Source: Sipunculus nudus
Taxonomy: Eukaryota > Annelida > Sipuncula > Golfingiida > Sipunculidae
Assembly (NCBI GenBank): GCA_026874595.1
Contig: CM049320.1
Location: forward strand, 35,312,214 to 35,376,213
DNA: 64,000 bases
Reading direction: 5' to 3'
This document shows, piece by piece, positions 20,139 through 32,245 of this stretch. Below the pieces are notes generated by a model. It searched no databases and was not told the DNA's origin. It saw nothing but the letters and a program-made list of their open reading frames with translations. Both the position numbers and the translations under genes were made by a program. Numbering within the stretch: position 1 is the first letter of the stretch; every line of letters starts with the position of its first letter.

Positions 20139-20956
20139 GATAATAGTTGTGCGAGCGCGCTGTTGACACGTCTTGTCTAAACGAACACTAATACACGACC
20201 TGTTAATTGATGCTTAATGCGTGTTGTATACCAAACAGGGGATGCCAGCTGCAGCGGGATAAGCATTGTTCCCGCCGCAGCTAGGATCCGATGCTTAGTT
20301 GATGGTCGGGCCGGTTTTTACTGATTTTGGCATTAATTTTTTTTCCAAAATTTCTATTTTTATTTGCCGAAACTTCTTAATGTTTAAGTCTAGGGCGGGT
20401 TCTGTGGGTTTTGAGGGAATTGGGGTTGTATTTTATTTTCTAGTTTGTTAATTTGGTTGCTAAAGTTGGTACGGGGCGTTGTTTTGCTTATAAATTTTTG
20501 GAGGGCCGGGGAGTGATTTTTCTTTAGTTTTGATCCTTATGTAAACTCGTTAATATTTGGTTTTTAATTTTGAAATTTGGGGGAGTGGAAGATTTTAGAA
20601 AGTTCTTTAGTTTTTCGCTATTATTTTGGGATTTGGGGAATAATAGGTTGGTTTATTTTGGGGGTGAAATGGATACGGGCCTTAGTTGTGCTAATTGATT
20701 GTGGAGACCTTGTATGCAAATTAGGGGATGCCAGCTGCAGGGGTCTAATTTACCTCTGCAGATTCGATCCCCCTATTGCTCGAAGGTCGGGGTGTGTTGA
20801 ATGTAGGTCAGGTCGGTTTACAGGTGCGGGGTCGCGACCCATATTGCTGACCTCTTGTTTTTGTGAGTGTTGGGTTCTGTTTTGTGTGTATCCGTTGAAA
20901 AAGGCTTGTTGGATGTTTAATGTATAGTTTATTTATTTTATTAATTATTTACTTTG

Positions 20957-22380
20957 TTATTGTTGATTTTGTCCTTCTAGAATGTAATCTAGAGGGGACT
21001 TTATTTTTATGTTGTTTTTAGGTTGTGTGTAATCGTGTTGATATTTAAGTAATTTTATTGTGTCCAGTTCTTTTATTCTTTCATAGGAGTTTGTTGCTTG
21101 TTCTTTTAGATATTCAGTGATTTTGGGGGTGTTTGTTTTTTCTCTTAATTCGTCTGTTTTTCTTAGTTTGTGTGTTCTGAGAATGGCTCTTAGTGCTTTA
21201 TTTTGTGTGATTTCTAGTTTATTTAACATTGTTTTTCCTGCGCCTAGAAACGCGATGGACCCATATGTGCCTATTGGGCGGATCCATTGCTTGTACAGGT
21301 AACTGGCCGTTTCTGCTTTCGGTCCGTCATGTTTGTAGCACAGAGCTTTTAGAATATTTACTCTGTTCCACATTCTCTGGATTATGTTTTCTATGTGTGG
21401 TTTCCAGGTGGCTCTTGAGTCGAATGTTACACCTAGAAATTTTGCCTCTTTGTGTTCTTTGAGGTCCTCACCTAATAATTCTAGGGGCTCGAAATATTTG
21501 GGTTTTTTTGCTTTCGTGAATAGAACAGTTTGTGTTTTTGAGGGGTTTAAGCGGACTCTCCAGTCGTCGCACCAGTTTTCTATTCTTTGTAATTGGGCCT
21601 GTACTTTATTTCTGGAGTATTTTGGGTTCGTGTCGGTCGACCAGATGGCGATGTCATCAGCGTATTGTGATACGCATAGTTGTTGTCCTGATTTGGGGAT
21701 GTCATTTACATACATTATGTATAGTAGAGGGCTGAGAACAGAGCCCTGGGGGGTCCCTGCTTTAAGTGTTACTTCCTGTGATAGGGTCCCTTTAACTTTT
21801 ACTCTAAGTGTCCTGTTGTGTAAAAATGATGAAATTAGTCTGATTATTTTATTCGGTAGATGGGATTTCATTATTTTGTATCTGACTCCGTCTGACCAGA
21901 CGGAGTCAAAAGCCTTTTCCACATCGAGGAATGTGGCCAGAGTATATTGACTCCGTTTAAAGCCTGTGGTTATTGATTGGCTAAGTCGGAGGATGTGGTC
22001 GGTGGTAGATCTGCCCGCTCTGAACCCGGACTGATCTTGATTAAAAAATGGGCCCCCCAATTCGGGAGGTCGGTTGTCCAAAAACGTGGTTATTCTATTT
22101 TTTAGGATTTTTTCAAATAATTTTCCTATACAGGGGAGTAAGCTGATAGGCCTGAAATTTGTTGGTTTGTCTTGTGTTTTGCCAGGTTTTGGAATCATTG
22201 TTACTACGGCTTTTTTCCAATCGTCTGGGAAGTATCCCCAGTTAATGCATAGTGTGTATAATTTCGCTATTCTTTCTAAACAGGTGTCGGGGAGTTTTTT
22301 TAATATTACGTAGTTAATGTTGTCTGCGCCTGGGGCTGATTTTCCCTTGGCTGTTTTAAGTGCGCGTTTTATTTCAATTA
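20957..22380 (-). pseudogene. ORF2 fragment of LINE copy X (reverse transcriptase to C-terminus)
   Basis: The fragment begins around residue 483 of ORF2, just before the first reverse transcriptase motifs, and runs to the stop codon. All RT motifs seen in copy 1 are intact (FRPISLL, FLDVEKAFD, GTPQGSV, YADD). The endonuclease and the start are missing. The codons between 22198 and 22380 are still in frame although no Met begins there. Confidence 0.9.
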
Positions 22381-22394
22381 GACCCGCAAAGAGT

Positions 22395-23406
22395 GCCTGT
22401 GGTTACTTCTTTTATACGGCGAACCCTATAATTTTGCAGTCACGGGAAAGCGTGTCTGTCTTTCATACTAAAACGCGTGCATGCATGCGTGATGGCATAT
22501 GTATATGTGCATGCGGGTTTCCATTTTTTACAAAGTTGCCAAAACTTGTGGGGACCGTGTATGATTAAACAAAAGAGGCCATGGGCAGAAAGGCCACGAA
22601 ACGCCAATTCATATGGTGTACAGTTTATGTACCTAAAATGTGTAGTTTTGGAGATATGGTTAAACAATGATAGTAGGTACGGGGTTGCAGTGCAGCGCCC
22701 CCTAGTGGTTATTTTCCAAAAACTGAACAATTGCTTTCGAGATATTAATGTATGACGTAACATGTATCAGTTTCAAAACGATGCCTGCATATCTGTGGCC
22801 TATAGGGCATGTTACCGTGAAATGGCGAAAATCTCATTCGACGAGAAACGGTGCGAGATTTTGCAAGATTTTTGATTGGATCACCGAGAACTCACCAAGG
22901 GCTACAAGATGCAAAAAAATTGACCTCTCTAGCATAAAAACTGACAGAGTTAGAAGCTGAAAAAACTGCATATTTTGAAAATTCAAAAGTTTTACCCCAA
23001 AAATATAGAAATCTGGCGATAGCGCACTTTGGCACCTATGCGCAAAAATAAGCCCATGCACCCCAGTTGAAGATGCTGTGATGGAAATGGCCCAATGTTT
23101 AATAGTTCTGGAGGTATAGCACCAAAACAAATTTTCATGTTTTTTCATCTGCAACGCCCCCTGGCGGCCAATTCCAAAATCTGAAAAAACAATTTCGAGA
23201 TATTCTTGTGTTACATAAAATATCTCAGAATCAGTACGATTGCTGCAAATTTGAAAAATATCACGAAATCCCACGATTCCTCCCCCAAAAAATGTAACCA
23301 TTGTAACGGCAAATTTAAGTAAGCAACATGTCAAAAGAAAGGCCTTGGAATGCCGATTAAAATGAGCCATGTTTGAAGTGGCTATGACAAACGGTAATGG
23401 AGATAT
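22395..23406. repeat. Diverged tandem repeat of roughly 0.47 kb, two units
   Basis: Two blocks share GCGCCCCCTAGTGG / CGCCCCCTGGCGG followed by an AAACTGAA..TTTCGAGATATT segment (near 22695 and 23154). I see no coding signal; short ORFs here are not convincing. Confidence 0.5.
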
Positions 23407-24560
23407 GAAGAAAAGAGCACTTTAGGAACTTTTGATGACCTTGACCTTGACCTTTGACCTATATTGACCAAAAACAATAGGCTTCCTGGAATTTTGATTC
23501 TTGACCAGCTGTGTCAGTTTTAAAGCAATTGCCGCAAAAGTGTGGCCTGTAGAGAGTCCACAGACAAACAAACAGACATACGCGACTGACCAACCAACTT
23601 GCCGAAATCGAAGATTTCCGGCAAGCAACAAACAAACTAGACAACCTGAGGTTGGCATAATGGAAGGCAAAATGTGGAAATGAAAGGTTAAACAGACAAC
23701 GTCATATGTCCTTATGTAAAACAAGAGTTCGAGTTCAGGAAAAGCCAAACAAAATGAGGTAAAGTTGAAGTTGATACGACCATTTTTGACCAAGTGATGA
23801 GGAAAATAAAGTTTCGAGGTTTAATGGATTACATTGACCTTGACCATTGACAGCAACAGACAATTCAAGGTGATTGCTGCAAAATTGTGGCATGTAGTTT
23901 GCTAAAATGTCATACCGAACATCAAGGCCGTTGACAAAACAGATGAACAGTCAGACGTACTGACAAGGTGACACAAGGTCAACAAAGGTTGATCATAAAA
24001 TGATATGGGGAATGGAAAGACAAACAAAATGACCTTAGAATGAGGTAGATACGACCATCTGTGACCGGGTTATGAGGAAAATAAAGTTTCGTGGTTTTTC
24101 GATGGCCTTGACCTTGACCTATTTTGACCAAAACAATAGGGCATCTAGAAATTTAATTTTCCATTATACCTGTAGCTTTCAAGGTTATTTGGCAAAACTG
24201 TGGCCAGGAGAGTGCAGACAAACAAACAGACAGAGAGACAAACAGACTGACAAGATGACACAAGGTCAATGAAGGTTGATCATACCGTGATATGGGGAAT
24301 GGAAAGACGAACAAAATGAGGTAGGGATGAGGTTGATACGACCATTTTTGACCAAGTTATGAGGAAAATAAAGTTACGAGGTTTTTCGATGACCTTGACT
24401 TTGACCGTTGACCTACATTAACCAAAAAAATGGGGCTCCTAGACATTTCATTCTCTATCATCCCTGTATAGGTTTCAAGGTGATTGTTGCAAAATAGTGG
24501 CCAGGGCAGTGCAGACAAATAAACAAACAGACAGACAAACAGACATACGCAACTGACCAA
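23407..24560. repeat. Tandem repeat with GACCTTGACC cores, about four units of 273-390 bp
   Basis: Units near 23407, 23799, 24072 and 24359 share a GAGGAAAATAAAGTT opening, a GACCTTGACCTTGACC core, AACAATAGG-like and CAGACAAACAAACAGAC segments. This family of sequence is common in mollusc genomes; the taxon inference is from memory of such repeats. Confidence 0.65.
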
Positions 24561-26620
24561 TCTTTGATTCCGGCAAGCAACAAACAGACATACGCAACTG
24601 ACCAAAAAAAAAAATTGGTACAAAAGTTCAAGGATCCGAGTTACTTTATGCATATTGAATATGGAGTGTTTCATCGGTTCTTCAAGACTGGTGGTGCCTC
24701 CTTTATTTTTTTTTCTAATCTTTACGCATTTTTTCACTGTTTTGGCACCTTCAAATGAGTCCTGGCATTGACAAAGCACAAACCATAACCGTTAGATCTA
24801 GAAACTTCTAACTGTATATCGAGGGAAGTCTAAGGCAAACTTCTATTAAAGCTTAAATTACGTCTTGGTGACCTATGTTCTTGGCCGAAAACATGATTTT
24901 GAGTACCATATCAGTCAGACGGGTACAATTTGTTGCAGGTGGACATGGAAGCGATCAACTTAGCATGTGGGGAGTTCTTGGTAAAAGTCTTCTCGAATAT
25001 CCAACATTAAGTCACTGTTACCTATTTTCGAAGGACTATGGACAAAAAGCATGATTTTAGTGCTCTGGAAATCATTTTACCCATTGTTCAAGTTTCCTCA
25101 TCAAATATTTTTCACCAGATCATAATATCAATAGTTAATACATCCATCACCTTTTGTGTCAAATTCAGCTGAGCGTCATGGCCTATGGACCACTTGTATC
25201 AGTTATCAGATATCTTCTGTGTCATGTTAAAATTGATGCCAAACGCAAAGGGGACTTGGTCACACAATCTTCACTCTATGAAGTCGTTGTGATATTTGAC
25301 ATTTACGATATCCTCAATTGAGCTGAATTATCATAATATCCTGCATGAAACGTGTCACCCTAAATGTACTGTGCACATATTAACATTAGATGACAAAACA
25401 ATGAACACATACATTCCATTCAGATATCACGAAAAGCCGTTTCTGAAACTTTATTATAAAAATAAATGCAATTTTATTCATAAAAAGCATCAGTATCATC
25501 AGATGAACAACGATAAAATCATATCAAAACCTCGATATTATCACTGTACGACACACAGAACCTCGGGTCTCATGTGATGATAACAGTTTCATAAAGACTT
25601 CACACTAGTTTGCAAAGCTACTTAAAAATAAGCAATTGCACTTATTTCTCCCTGATATTATGAAATTACACAAAATATAATTACAAACAAAAACTTTAAG
25701 ACCCGAGTGCAGGGTATTAAAATTAAAATTATTATTAAAATTTTATAGGTCATTACAAATTCTTAGAAAATATGTCAAAATATATACGAACCATGCTGGA
25801 AACTTAAACTTATTTTAAGTTACCCTCTACGTATTTCCCTCTGGTAAGATGAAATTACATAAAAATATATGTATTTAAAACAAAACAATTAAGACCTGAG
25901 TGTCATATGAGATCATTTACCATCATTATAAAAATAACTTGGTCATTACCATTTACTTATAAAATATATCATTTATTGCCTTCCAAACATAGGAGGAGGG
26001 GTTCAGCACTACGCTCCTCACGTATCTGCAATACACTGCAGTCGTAGCAGATCTCCCTGGCTATAACCGCTGCTCTATATAGCAAGGTTATCTGGGTCGG
26101 ACCACCGGGATTGGCACAGAGCAAAGAATTGAAATCTGACCAATAAGACCGTGGTATCGCCTATCTTGCGTCCGTCGATTTTTGTTCATCTGATGATATT
26201 TATGTCGTTTTTAAAATTACATGTATTTTGATCATATTTTTTTTAATATTTCAGAATTCGTCCTTTCTTGATATTTGCAAGCATATATTCGTTGTACCGT
26301 GCTGTTTCCCAAGGGGAATTTTGTTATCCGATACCAAGAATTACCCTTTTCTCTCGCACTTCATATAAAGTGTATGATTATACAGCTCAACTTAGGACAT
26401 CGAACATGTCAAATATCATTATCACAAGGACTCTATAGGGTGAAAATTGTGTGTCCAGATCTCTATGCCGGCTGACATCAATTTAACCATGACACAGCAA
26501 GATATCCCAAATTAAAAAAAAAAAAGGCTTGCAATAAATTGTTATGAAACACACTTAAGGTCTCACACATAGGGCTATTATTGGATTAAAGGTGGCTTCC
26601 ATAGAGTGGTCAGGCACGCT
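24561..26620. other. AT-rich intergenic DNA without recognised features
   Basis: I see no splice-consistent exon or coherent ORF. Only short chance ORFs and simple AT-rich sequence are present. Confidence 0.5.
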
Positions 26621-26624
26621 GAAG

Positions 26625-27192
26625 TGTTACTACATTACCGGTTGATTTTTTTTTTTACATTAACGGTTTGGGAACTTTGTAACATTATCGGGTAATTTCC
26701 TATTACGTTATCGGTTAGCAAAAGTTATTACGTTATCGGTTGATTTTGTTTTACATTATCGGTTATTGTAACATTATCGGTTGATTTTTTATTACGTTAT
26801 CGGTTAGTATTACATTATCAGTTGATTTGTTATTACATTATCAGTTTGTGTTACATTACCTGTTGATTTGTTATTACATTATCGGTTGATGTTACATTAT
26901 AAGATGATTATTACATTATCAGTTGTAACAGGCCCTGTTACAACTGATAATGTACTTATCATCTTATCATGTAACATTAACCACTAATACAGTAAGAAAT
27001 TAACCGATAATGTAACACAAACTGTTAACGTATTAAAAAAAACAACCGATAATGTAACATTTACCAATAATGCATTACAAAACCAACCGATAATGTAATA
27101 CCATCTGCTAAACGATAATATTATACGAAATTACCCGATAATGTAACAAAGTTCCCTTACCGTTAATGTAAATTAAAATTAACCGATAATGT
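26625..27192. repeat. Large imperfect foldback of ATAATGTAA-type units
   Basis: The left arm (about 26625-26932) repeats ATTATCGGTTGATTT-like units; the right arm (26934-27192) is its reverse complement with AACCGATAATGTAA units. They meet at TAACAGGCCCTGTTA (centre 26933). Confidence 0.75.
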
Positions 27193-29400
27193 ATTAACAC
27201 ACAAAATCGTTTATGATAAATTATGCAACTGCAATAAATTTAGAAGATTATTAAAGAACAAATAATATACTTTATACCCAGCTAGGTCTCCTGCATACAA
27301 TAAAATAGGTTATTGTGACCTACATTCTACGGTTAAGGTAAATGTTGTATCTTGTGGAACTTGTACTAGTGTTCTAGTAGAAAATGTTTGCGTTCAACCA
27401 AGAAAAACAATGTGCATTACCTGCACAATTAACATTATTTTATGACCCATGACGCTCAGCTGAATATGTCCATAAGTATTTTTACTAACTTTTTCAAAAT
27501 GTTGGTATTGTACCCTGGACCTTTGACCTCATGACCCAAATAGCGATAGATTCATTACTCTCAAGTGGGCCATTTATATGAAGTTTAAAACAATATATAA
27601 AACCAAACTGAACTTGTATGAGTAACATGGAAGGTTTTACATAAGAAGTTTGGTTTAAAATGCATTCACAATCTTTTTAAATAAGTTGGTCAAGTGACCT
27701 TGAACTTTGATCTGACCCAAAATAGTTCTTGCTCTTGTGGTTTAATATACAAAAGATTGATATATCAATTCAACATATCAATTCAAACTGGGGTCATCAT
27801 TTTGTACCAGATTTGTGATTGGAGGGGCGGACAGACAGGCGGACAGACCAATAGTCAGCTGAGCTAAATATGAAGAAAATAAGAGCAGCCAGTCCTTCAA
27901 AACTGTTGACTGTTCAAATGCTAAATTTTAATATTTTAGGCTGTTGACGTTGTTACCTTAGTAACACAATGTATCTATCAACATGGGAAATTTTGAATAT
28001 AGTCTGTCCGATCAGTTTTACAGTTACTGCAGAGAAAACTTACAAAAATACTTATTTGGCAGCTGACTTTAACTGAAATTCATACTTACACTAAGAAATC
28101 TCAGTAATTGTTGCATGTTATGTTTTGAAATTAGATAATTTTATTAATCCTGAATTTTTCTTTCATGTGTTGTAGGCTATAGGTGCCATCTATTTTTGCT
28201 TCATTTTTTAGCATTTTTGGTTGTATTGTTTTTTATATCAGATATTGTTTGATCATTTGTCAAGAAGGCACAAATAGTAACATTATACCATTTAAATGTC
28301 TTACTTAATATCAAGGTTGGTCATTAGTCAATATTCAGGTGTTACAACTGATAATGTAATAATCATCTTATGATGTAACATTAACCGATAATGTAATAGG
28401 AAATTAACCGTTATTGTAAAACTGATAAGAAATCAACTGATAATGTAGATAACATAATACAAAAATAACTGATATTGTACTATTAACCAATAATGTAACA
28501 CAAAATCAACTGACAATGTAACATTTGCTTACCGTTTATGTAAAAACAAAATAAATTGGTAATGTATTTACAATTAAGCGAACATACACGGAAATTTGTG
28601 ATCGATTATACCAAATGCAGCAACACTTAACGATTTTTAAAGAACAAATTATATACTGTATCCTTATGTAGTTCCAAGTTCCCTAATTGTTTATGTTAAA
28701 CAAAATTAACCGTTAAAGTAATAACACTTAAGCGAACATACATGGTCATTTGTGATTGATTATGCGAAATGCAACAAATCTAACCGATTATCAAAGAACT
28801 ATTTATATACTCTATCACCAGGTAGGTCTCTTGCATACCAAAAATAAGTCACTGTGACCTTCATTCTATGGGTAACGTAATTATTATATATTTGTGGCAC
28901 TTGCACTTGTGTTTTATGCCGCCATGTAAATATTTGCGTTTCAACCTAAAACAATTGTTTATTATCTGCACAATTAAAATTATTACATGACCCATGGGTC
29001 ACAATGCTCAGCTGAATTTGGGATTTTTTATGAGCTATCTTAAAATGTTGGTCCTGTGACCTTTACCCTTGACCTTATTACCCCATCATCGACAGGAGTC
29101 TTACTCCTGTGGTAGGCTATACATAGGTTTAAACAATATGTAGGCTAAACTGGTCTTATCATTTATAAGCTAATTTCTTTACAGATGGTCCCTGTGCCCT
29201 TGAAAGATTACATTTGACCCTAAAGTCAATAAGGTTGTTTCCCTCTCTTGGCATGTCAGCTATATGCGGATGGCTTTGCATGAGAAGTTTGGCTTGAATA
29301 GCATCCACAATCCTTTCAAATAAGATTGTCCAATAACCTTGACCTTTGACCTGATGTCCCCAGAAGGTTCTTGCTTATATGATCAGTGGTAGGAATTGGT
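27193..29400. repeat. Duplicated block with a second foldback half-arm
   Basis: The segment 27200-27850 (TAGGTCTCCTGCATAC, then CTCAGCTGAAT, then ACCTTTGACCT) has a diverged second copy at about 28748-29380. Between them lies a single foldback arm at 28338-28560 and a short extra fragment near 28590-28680. The duplication includes one arm of the foldback. Confidence 0.6.
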
Positions 29401-31560
29401 CATGTTATTAATTTATTTACCTTTTATATTTAAGTGTAATGAATGAATCTACTGCATAGGATAATATCTAAATATTGACAATGATAACTGAATCTGACCT
29501 TTACATCACGCTGAGAGGTAACGCAAAGTTGGTGATATTTGACTGCACAAAGTTAAGTTTCAGCTGGATGTTCAAAGGTGGAAGCTTTCGACCAATATTG
29601 TCAGGTAAAACTCTTGCTTTTCAAAAGGTTAAATATTATTCCTGCCTCTGCGACATGGCCATTTGAACGATGTTTGAAGCTAAATATTTTGGTTAACAAA
29701 GTGATTCTATTTTTATTATATCATGTTATAATTTCTGCCCGGGGCTGGTAAATGTTAAAGAGCATATAGGCACGGCAACCAATAGTCGCCTCCCATTTAC
29801 CCGACTGGGCAATTGAGTTAAATATTAATCTTGCACAAAGACATGAAAAATTATCTTTGTTTCCGGTACCCGACTGAGTCATCGCAGAAGCGAAAATGCA
29901 GGAATATCTGGTTAGTTTAACATATTTCCTAAAGAATGACCTATCATATATCCGTAAGAGTATTAGGGTAAATGCTTTAACATAACATACACTACAGTGT
30001 ATATTATTTACAATTAGAGCGCATTTCACGCGTTGTTGAAAGTTCTTGAATTAACGGTTATCTATGGGTGCCGCCGCGTGGTCTCAGTGGTGTTAGGAAA
30101 GTCTGTTAAACTGCAGGTGTAGTGGCACATATTATACATTCCAGTGTGGTACAATTCACGTATAAAATAAGCATAAATATTCCAGGGAATTATCTGTCGT
30201 GAATAATTTTACTTCTGTTCATTTTGTTGGTCACATCATATTTATTTCTGTGCAATGAAACTATGTCTATCAATATTCTTTTCTAAAAATAACCCTTAAA
30301 TCTTCTGTACAATAAAGGCTGTCACTTTGGACTATAATGGCTACCTGTAGTGCCTGCATAGAACATTTGCCAGGTGGCATTATATTTTGATCGAAAGAAA
30401 CTACACCGCATATTTACTGCAAAGTACGCGGGCAAACGTAATCATCCACTGAAACTGAAAAGAATATTTTTACAAGCCTTCTTAGGAAGTCTCTGTTAAC
30501 TCCCTGTAAATACGTTATTATAAGTCGTAAGCATTAGTCCGTCTGGTAATTACCAATGTTCTAGTATTATAACTATATCTCCTTTCCTGACCTGGGTCTC
30601 TCCGAAAATCAAAGTTCTATTAATAGCAATTAATGCTCACACCAGGAGAGCAATTTGGCCACAGGCGGAATTTCTGTGTTAGTTTTGGTCACTGACAGCC
30701 ACAGCTAATCAGCTGGTCATTTGCTGTGATACCCAGTGACCAAACTGGTCACTCACAATCACAGGTTACCACCCAATTCCCTTAATGACCTCTAATGACT
30801 TAATAGCCTGTGTGGCAAGACGTGACGCGAACAGATAACCAGTGACCACTTACAAAATAATCAAGACAGGTCTTGGGTGGATTATTTCAGTAGTGGTAGG
30901 GGGTGACCCTTGTTTTGAAATAATTGATAGGAAGTGACTGTCTGTGGTCAGTATGTGACTGCTAATGCCCAGTCATGCTGCTGTCCTAAGTTAAATTTAT
31001 TCTGGTTGTCCTTTATTTCAGAGTTTTATGCTGTATCCTGTTTATCTTGAATCATACTTGTTAGCATCATAAATTTTCTTGACACTAGCTGTTATTACTT
31101 TCACCCTTCTTGAAAAAAAGGGGAAATATATAATATATAGTCTTTCACAAAATTTTTTTTGGAAAAAAGTCAAAAGAAATAAGGTTGAGTTTCCTGCTTA
31201 TTCCTGTTTTTCAAACTGGTATCATACTAGTATTAAAAAACAATCAGTTGTTTGACGGAATCACAAAATGTTCTGAGAGAGACAATGGTTAAGTGTCAAT
31301 ATTTTCTGCATTGTTCACATAGTGTTTAAAGGTATGACTGAAGTCATGGTCATTGAATACAATTTAGTTCGGAGTTCACGAAATAAAATTTTAGTTTACT
31401 TGCAATTTACATGAAATTTTCCATGTTTGTGTAGAAAAACAGATTATATGAACATACCGTAGATTCAATAAGAAATTTGGGGGTTAAAGGGTAAAAGAAT
31501 AAAAATGTTAGCATTTTAAGGTTAAATTATCGCATGTTGTGCCTGTCCTGCAGACAGTCA
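29401..31560. other. Intergenic DNA; small inverted repeat only
   Basis: No gene recognised. A 20-base imperfect inverted repeat TGGTCACTG..CAGTGACCA lies at 30686-30705 and 30723-30742. Confidence 0.4.
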
Positions 31561-31939
31561 GTCAGCCCAGCCATTCATCTGCTCCCATGTTTTCAGGCTG
31601 GATCACCCCACCTTCACAGAATCTGGGCCTCATAGCCACGTGCATTAGTGCTATGACCCAGCAGTGGGGAAGGTTAAACCCCCAAAACCTGCATGTGCGG
31701 TAGTCCCTGGGCATGGTTAACATCAAGAAATTAAATGCGAGAAAGCATGTGATATGGCACTGTTAGGCAGTTCTAAGCTGAAAACGGTTCAGAGCATGAA
31801 TTTTATTTCTTGGAGAAAAGTTTCAATGTGAGACAGACATGTGCAACTCACGTGGTTATGGTTACTGATTCTGTAGGGCAAGTAAAAATTCATAAAGGAA
31901 AGAGTGTAACTTGCCCGACTGGTCGAATGTCGACCCCTG

Positions 31940-32245
31940 TTCTGTTTACAGGTGAGGAACTTAACAACAAGCGCGCCACATGTATAAGCAATGAAGGAGT
32001 ACAATATATTTTGACCATGCATAACATTTCTTTTATTGACAGAAAGACCTTCCTCATCAGTACGCCACATGTATAAACAATGTAGCCTATTATGTAGGCT
32101 TCAAAACAATATATTTTGGGCATGTTTAACATTTCTTTTATTTACAGGATGAACTTCCTCACCAGCACGCCACATGTATAAGCAATGTAGGCGTGAATAT
32201 AATATATTTTGACAACATAAAACATTTCTTTTATTTACAGGTCAC
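31940..32245. repeat. Minisatellite of about 95-105 bp, three units with acceptor-like ends
   Basis: Each unit carries GCCACATGTATAA, AATATATTTTG and AACATTTCTTTTATT, and ends in TTGACAG or TTTACAG. The ends look like splice acceptors on the plus strand, but no frame is conserved across units. Confidence 0.65.

Larger units (their letters stand above)
18366..20199 (-). mobile_element. Full-length gag-only retroelement G1 (about 1.83 kb)
   Basis: G1 sits in monomer 2 of the copy X 3' UTR, flanked by GACCTGTTAATT (18354-18365 and 20197-20208). The overlap GTC at 20197-20199 could belong to the element, since E1 also begins GTCGTG. With that start, AGACGTG lies at +27, exactly where E1 has GGACCTG. 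The 5' UTR is about 60 bases, then one ORF, a 0.47-kb 3' UTR and a tail of about two AGTCT units. G1 contains GGATCCCAGCTGCAGCGG (18606-18623), the left arm of the LINE monomer hairpins. Confidence 0.9.
12061..22380 (-). mobile_element. LINE copy X, 5'-truncated, containing nested Y and G1
   Basis: Copy X lies between perfect 14-bp duplications GACCCGCAAAGAGT at 12047-12060 and 22381-22394. Its 3' end is at 12061, where the sense strand ends CTAGTTCTAGTCT. Its 5' end is truncated inside ORF2 at 22380. It consists of 3' UTR 12061-15009, a nested copy Y (15010 to about 17978), more 3' UTR, the gag-only element G1 (18366-20199), the rest of the 3' UTR and an ORF2 fragment. ORF2 and 3' UTR are almost identical to copy 1, so the insertion is young. 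Confidence 0.8.

Noticed and set aside
1-22394. A telomeric retrotransposon array like HeT-A/TART
   Set aside because: Insertions have ordinary target duplications, no TTAGGG-type repeats are seen, and the right flank is normal gene-bearing DNA. Only the element design is similar.
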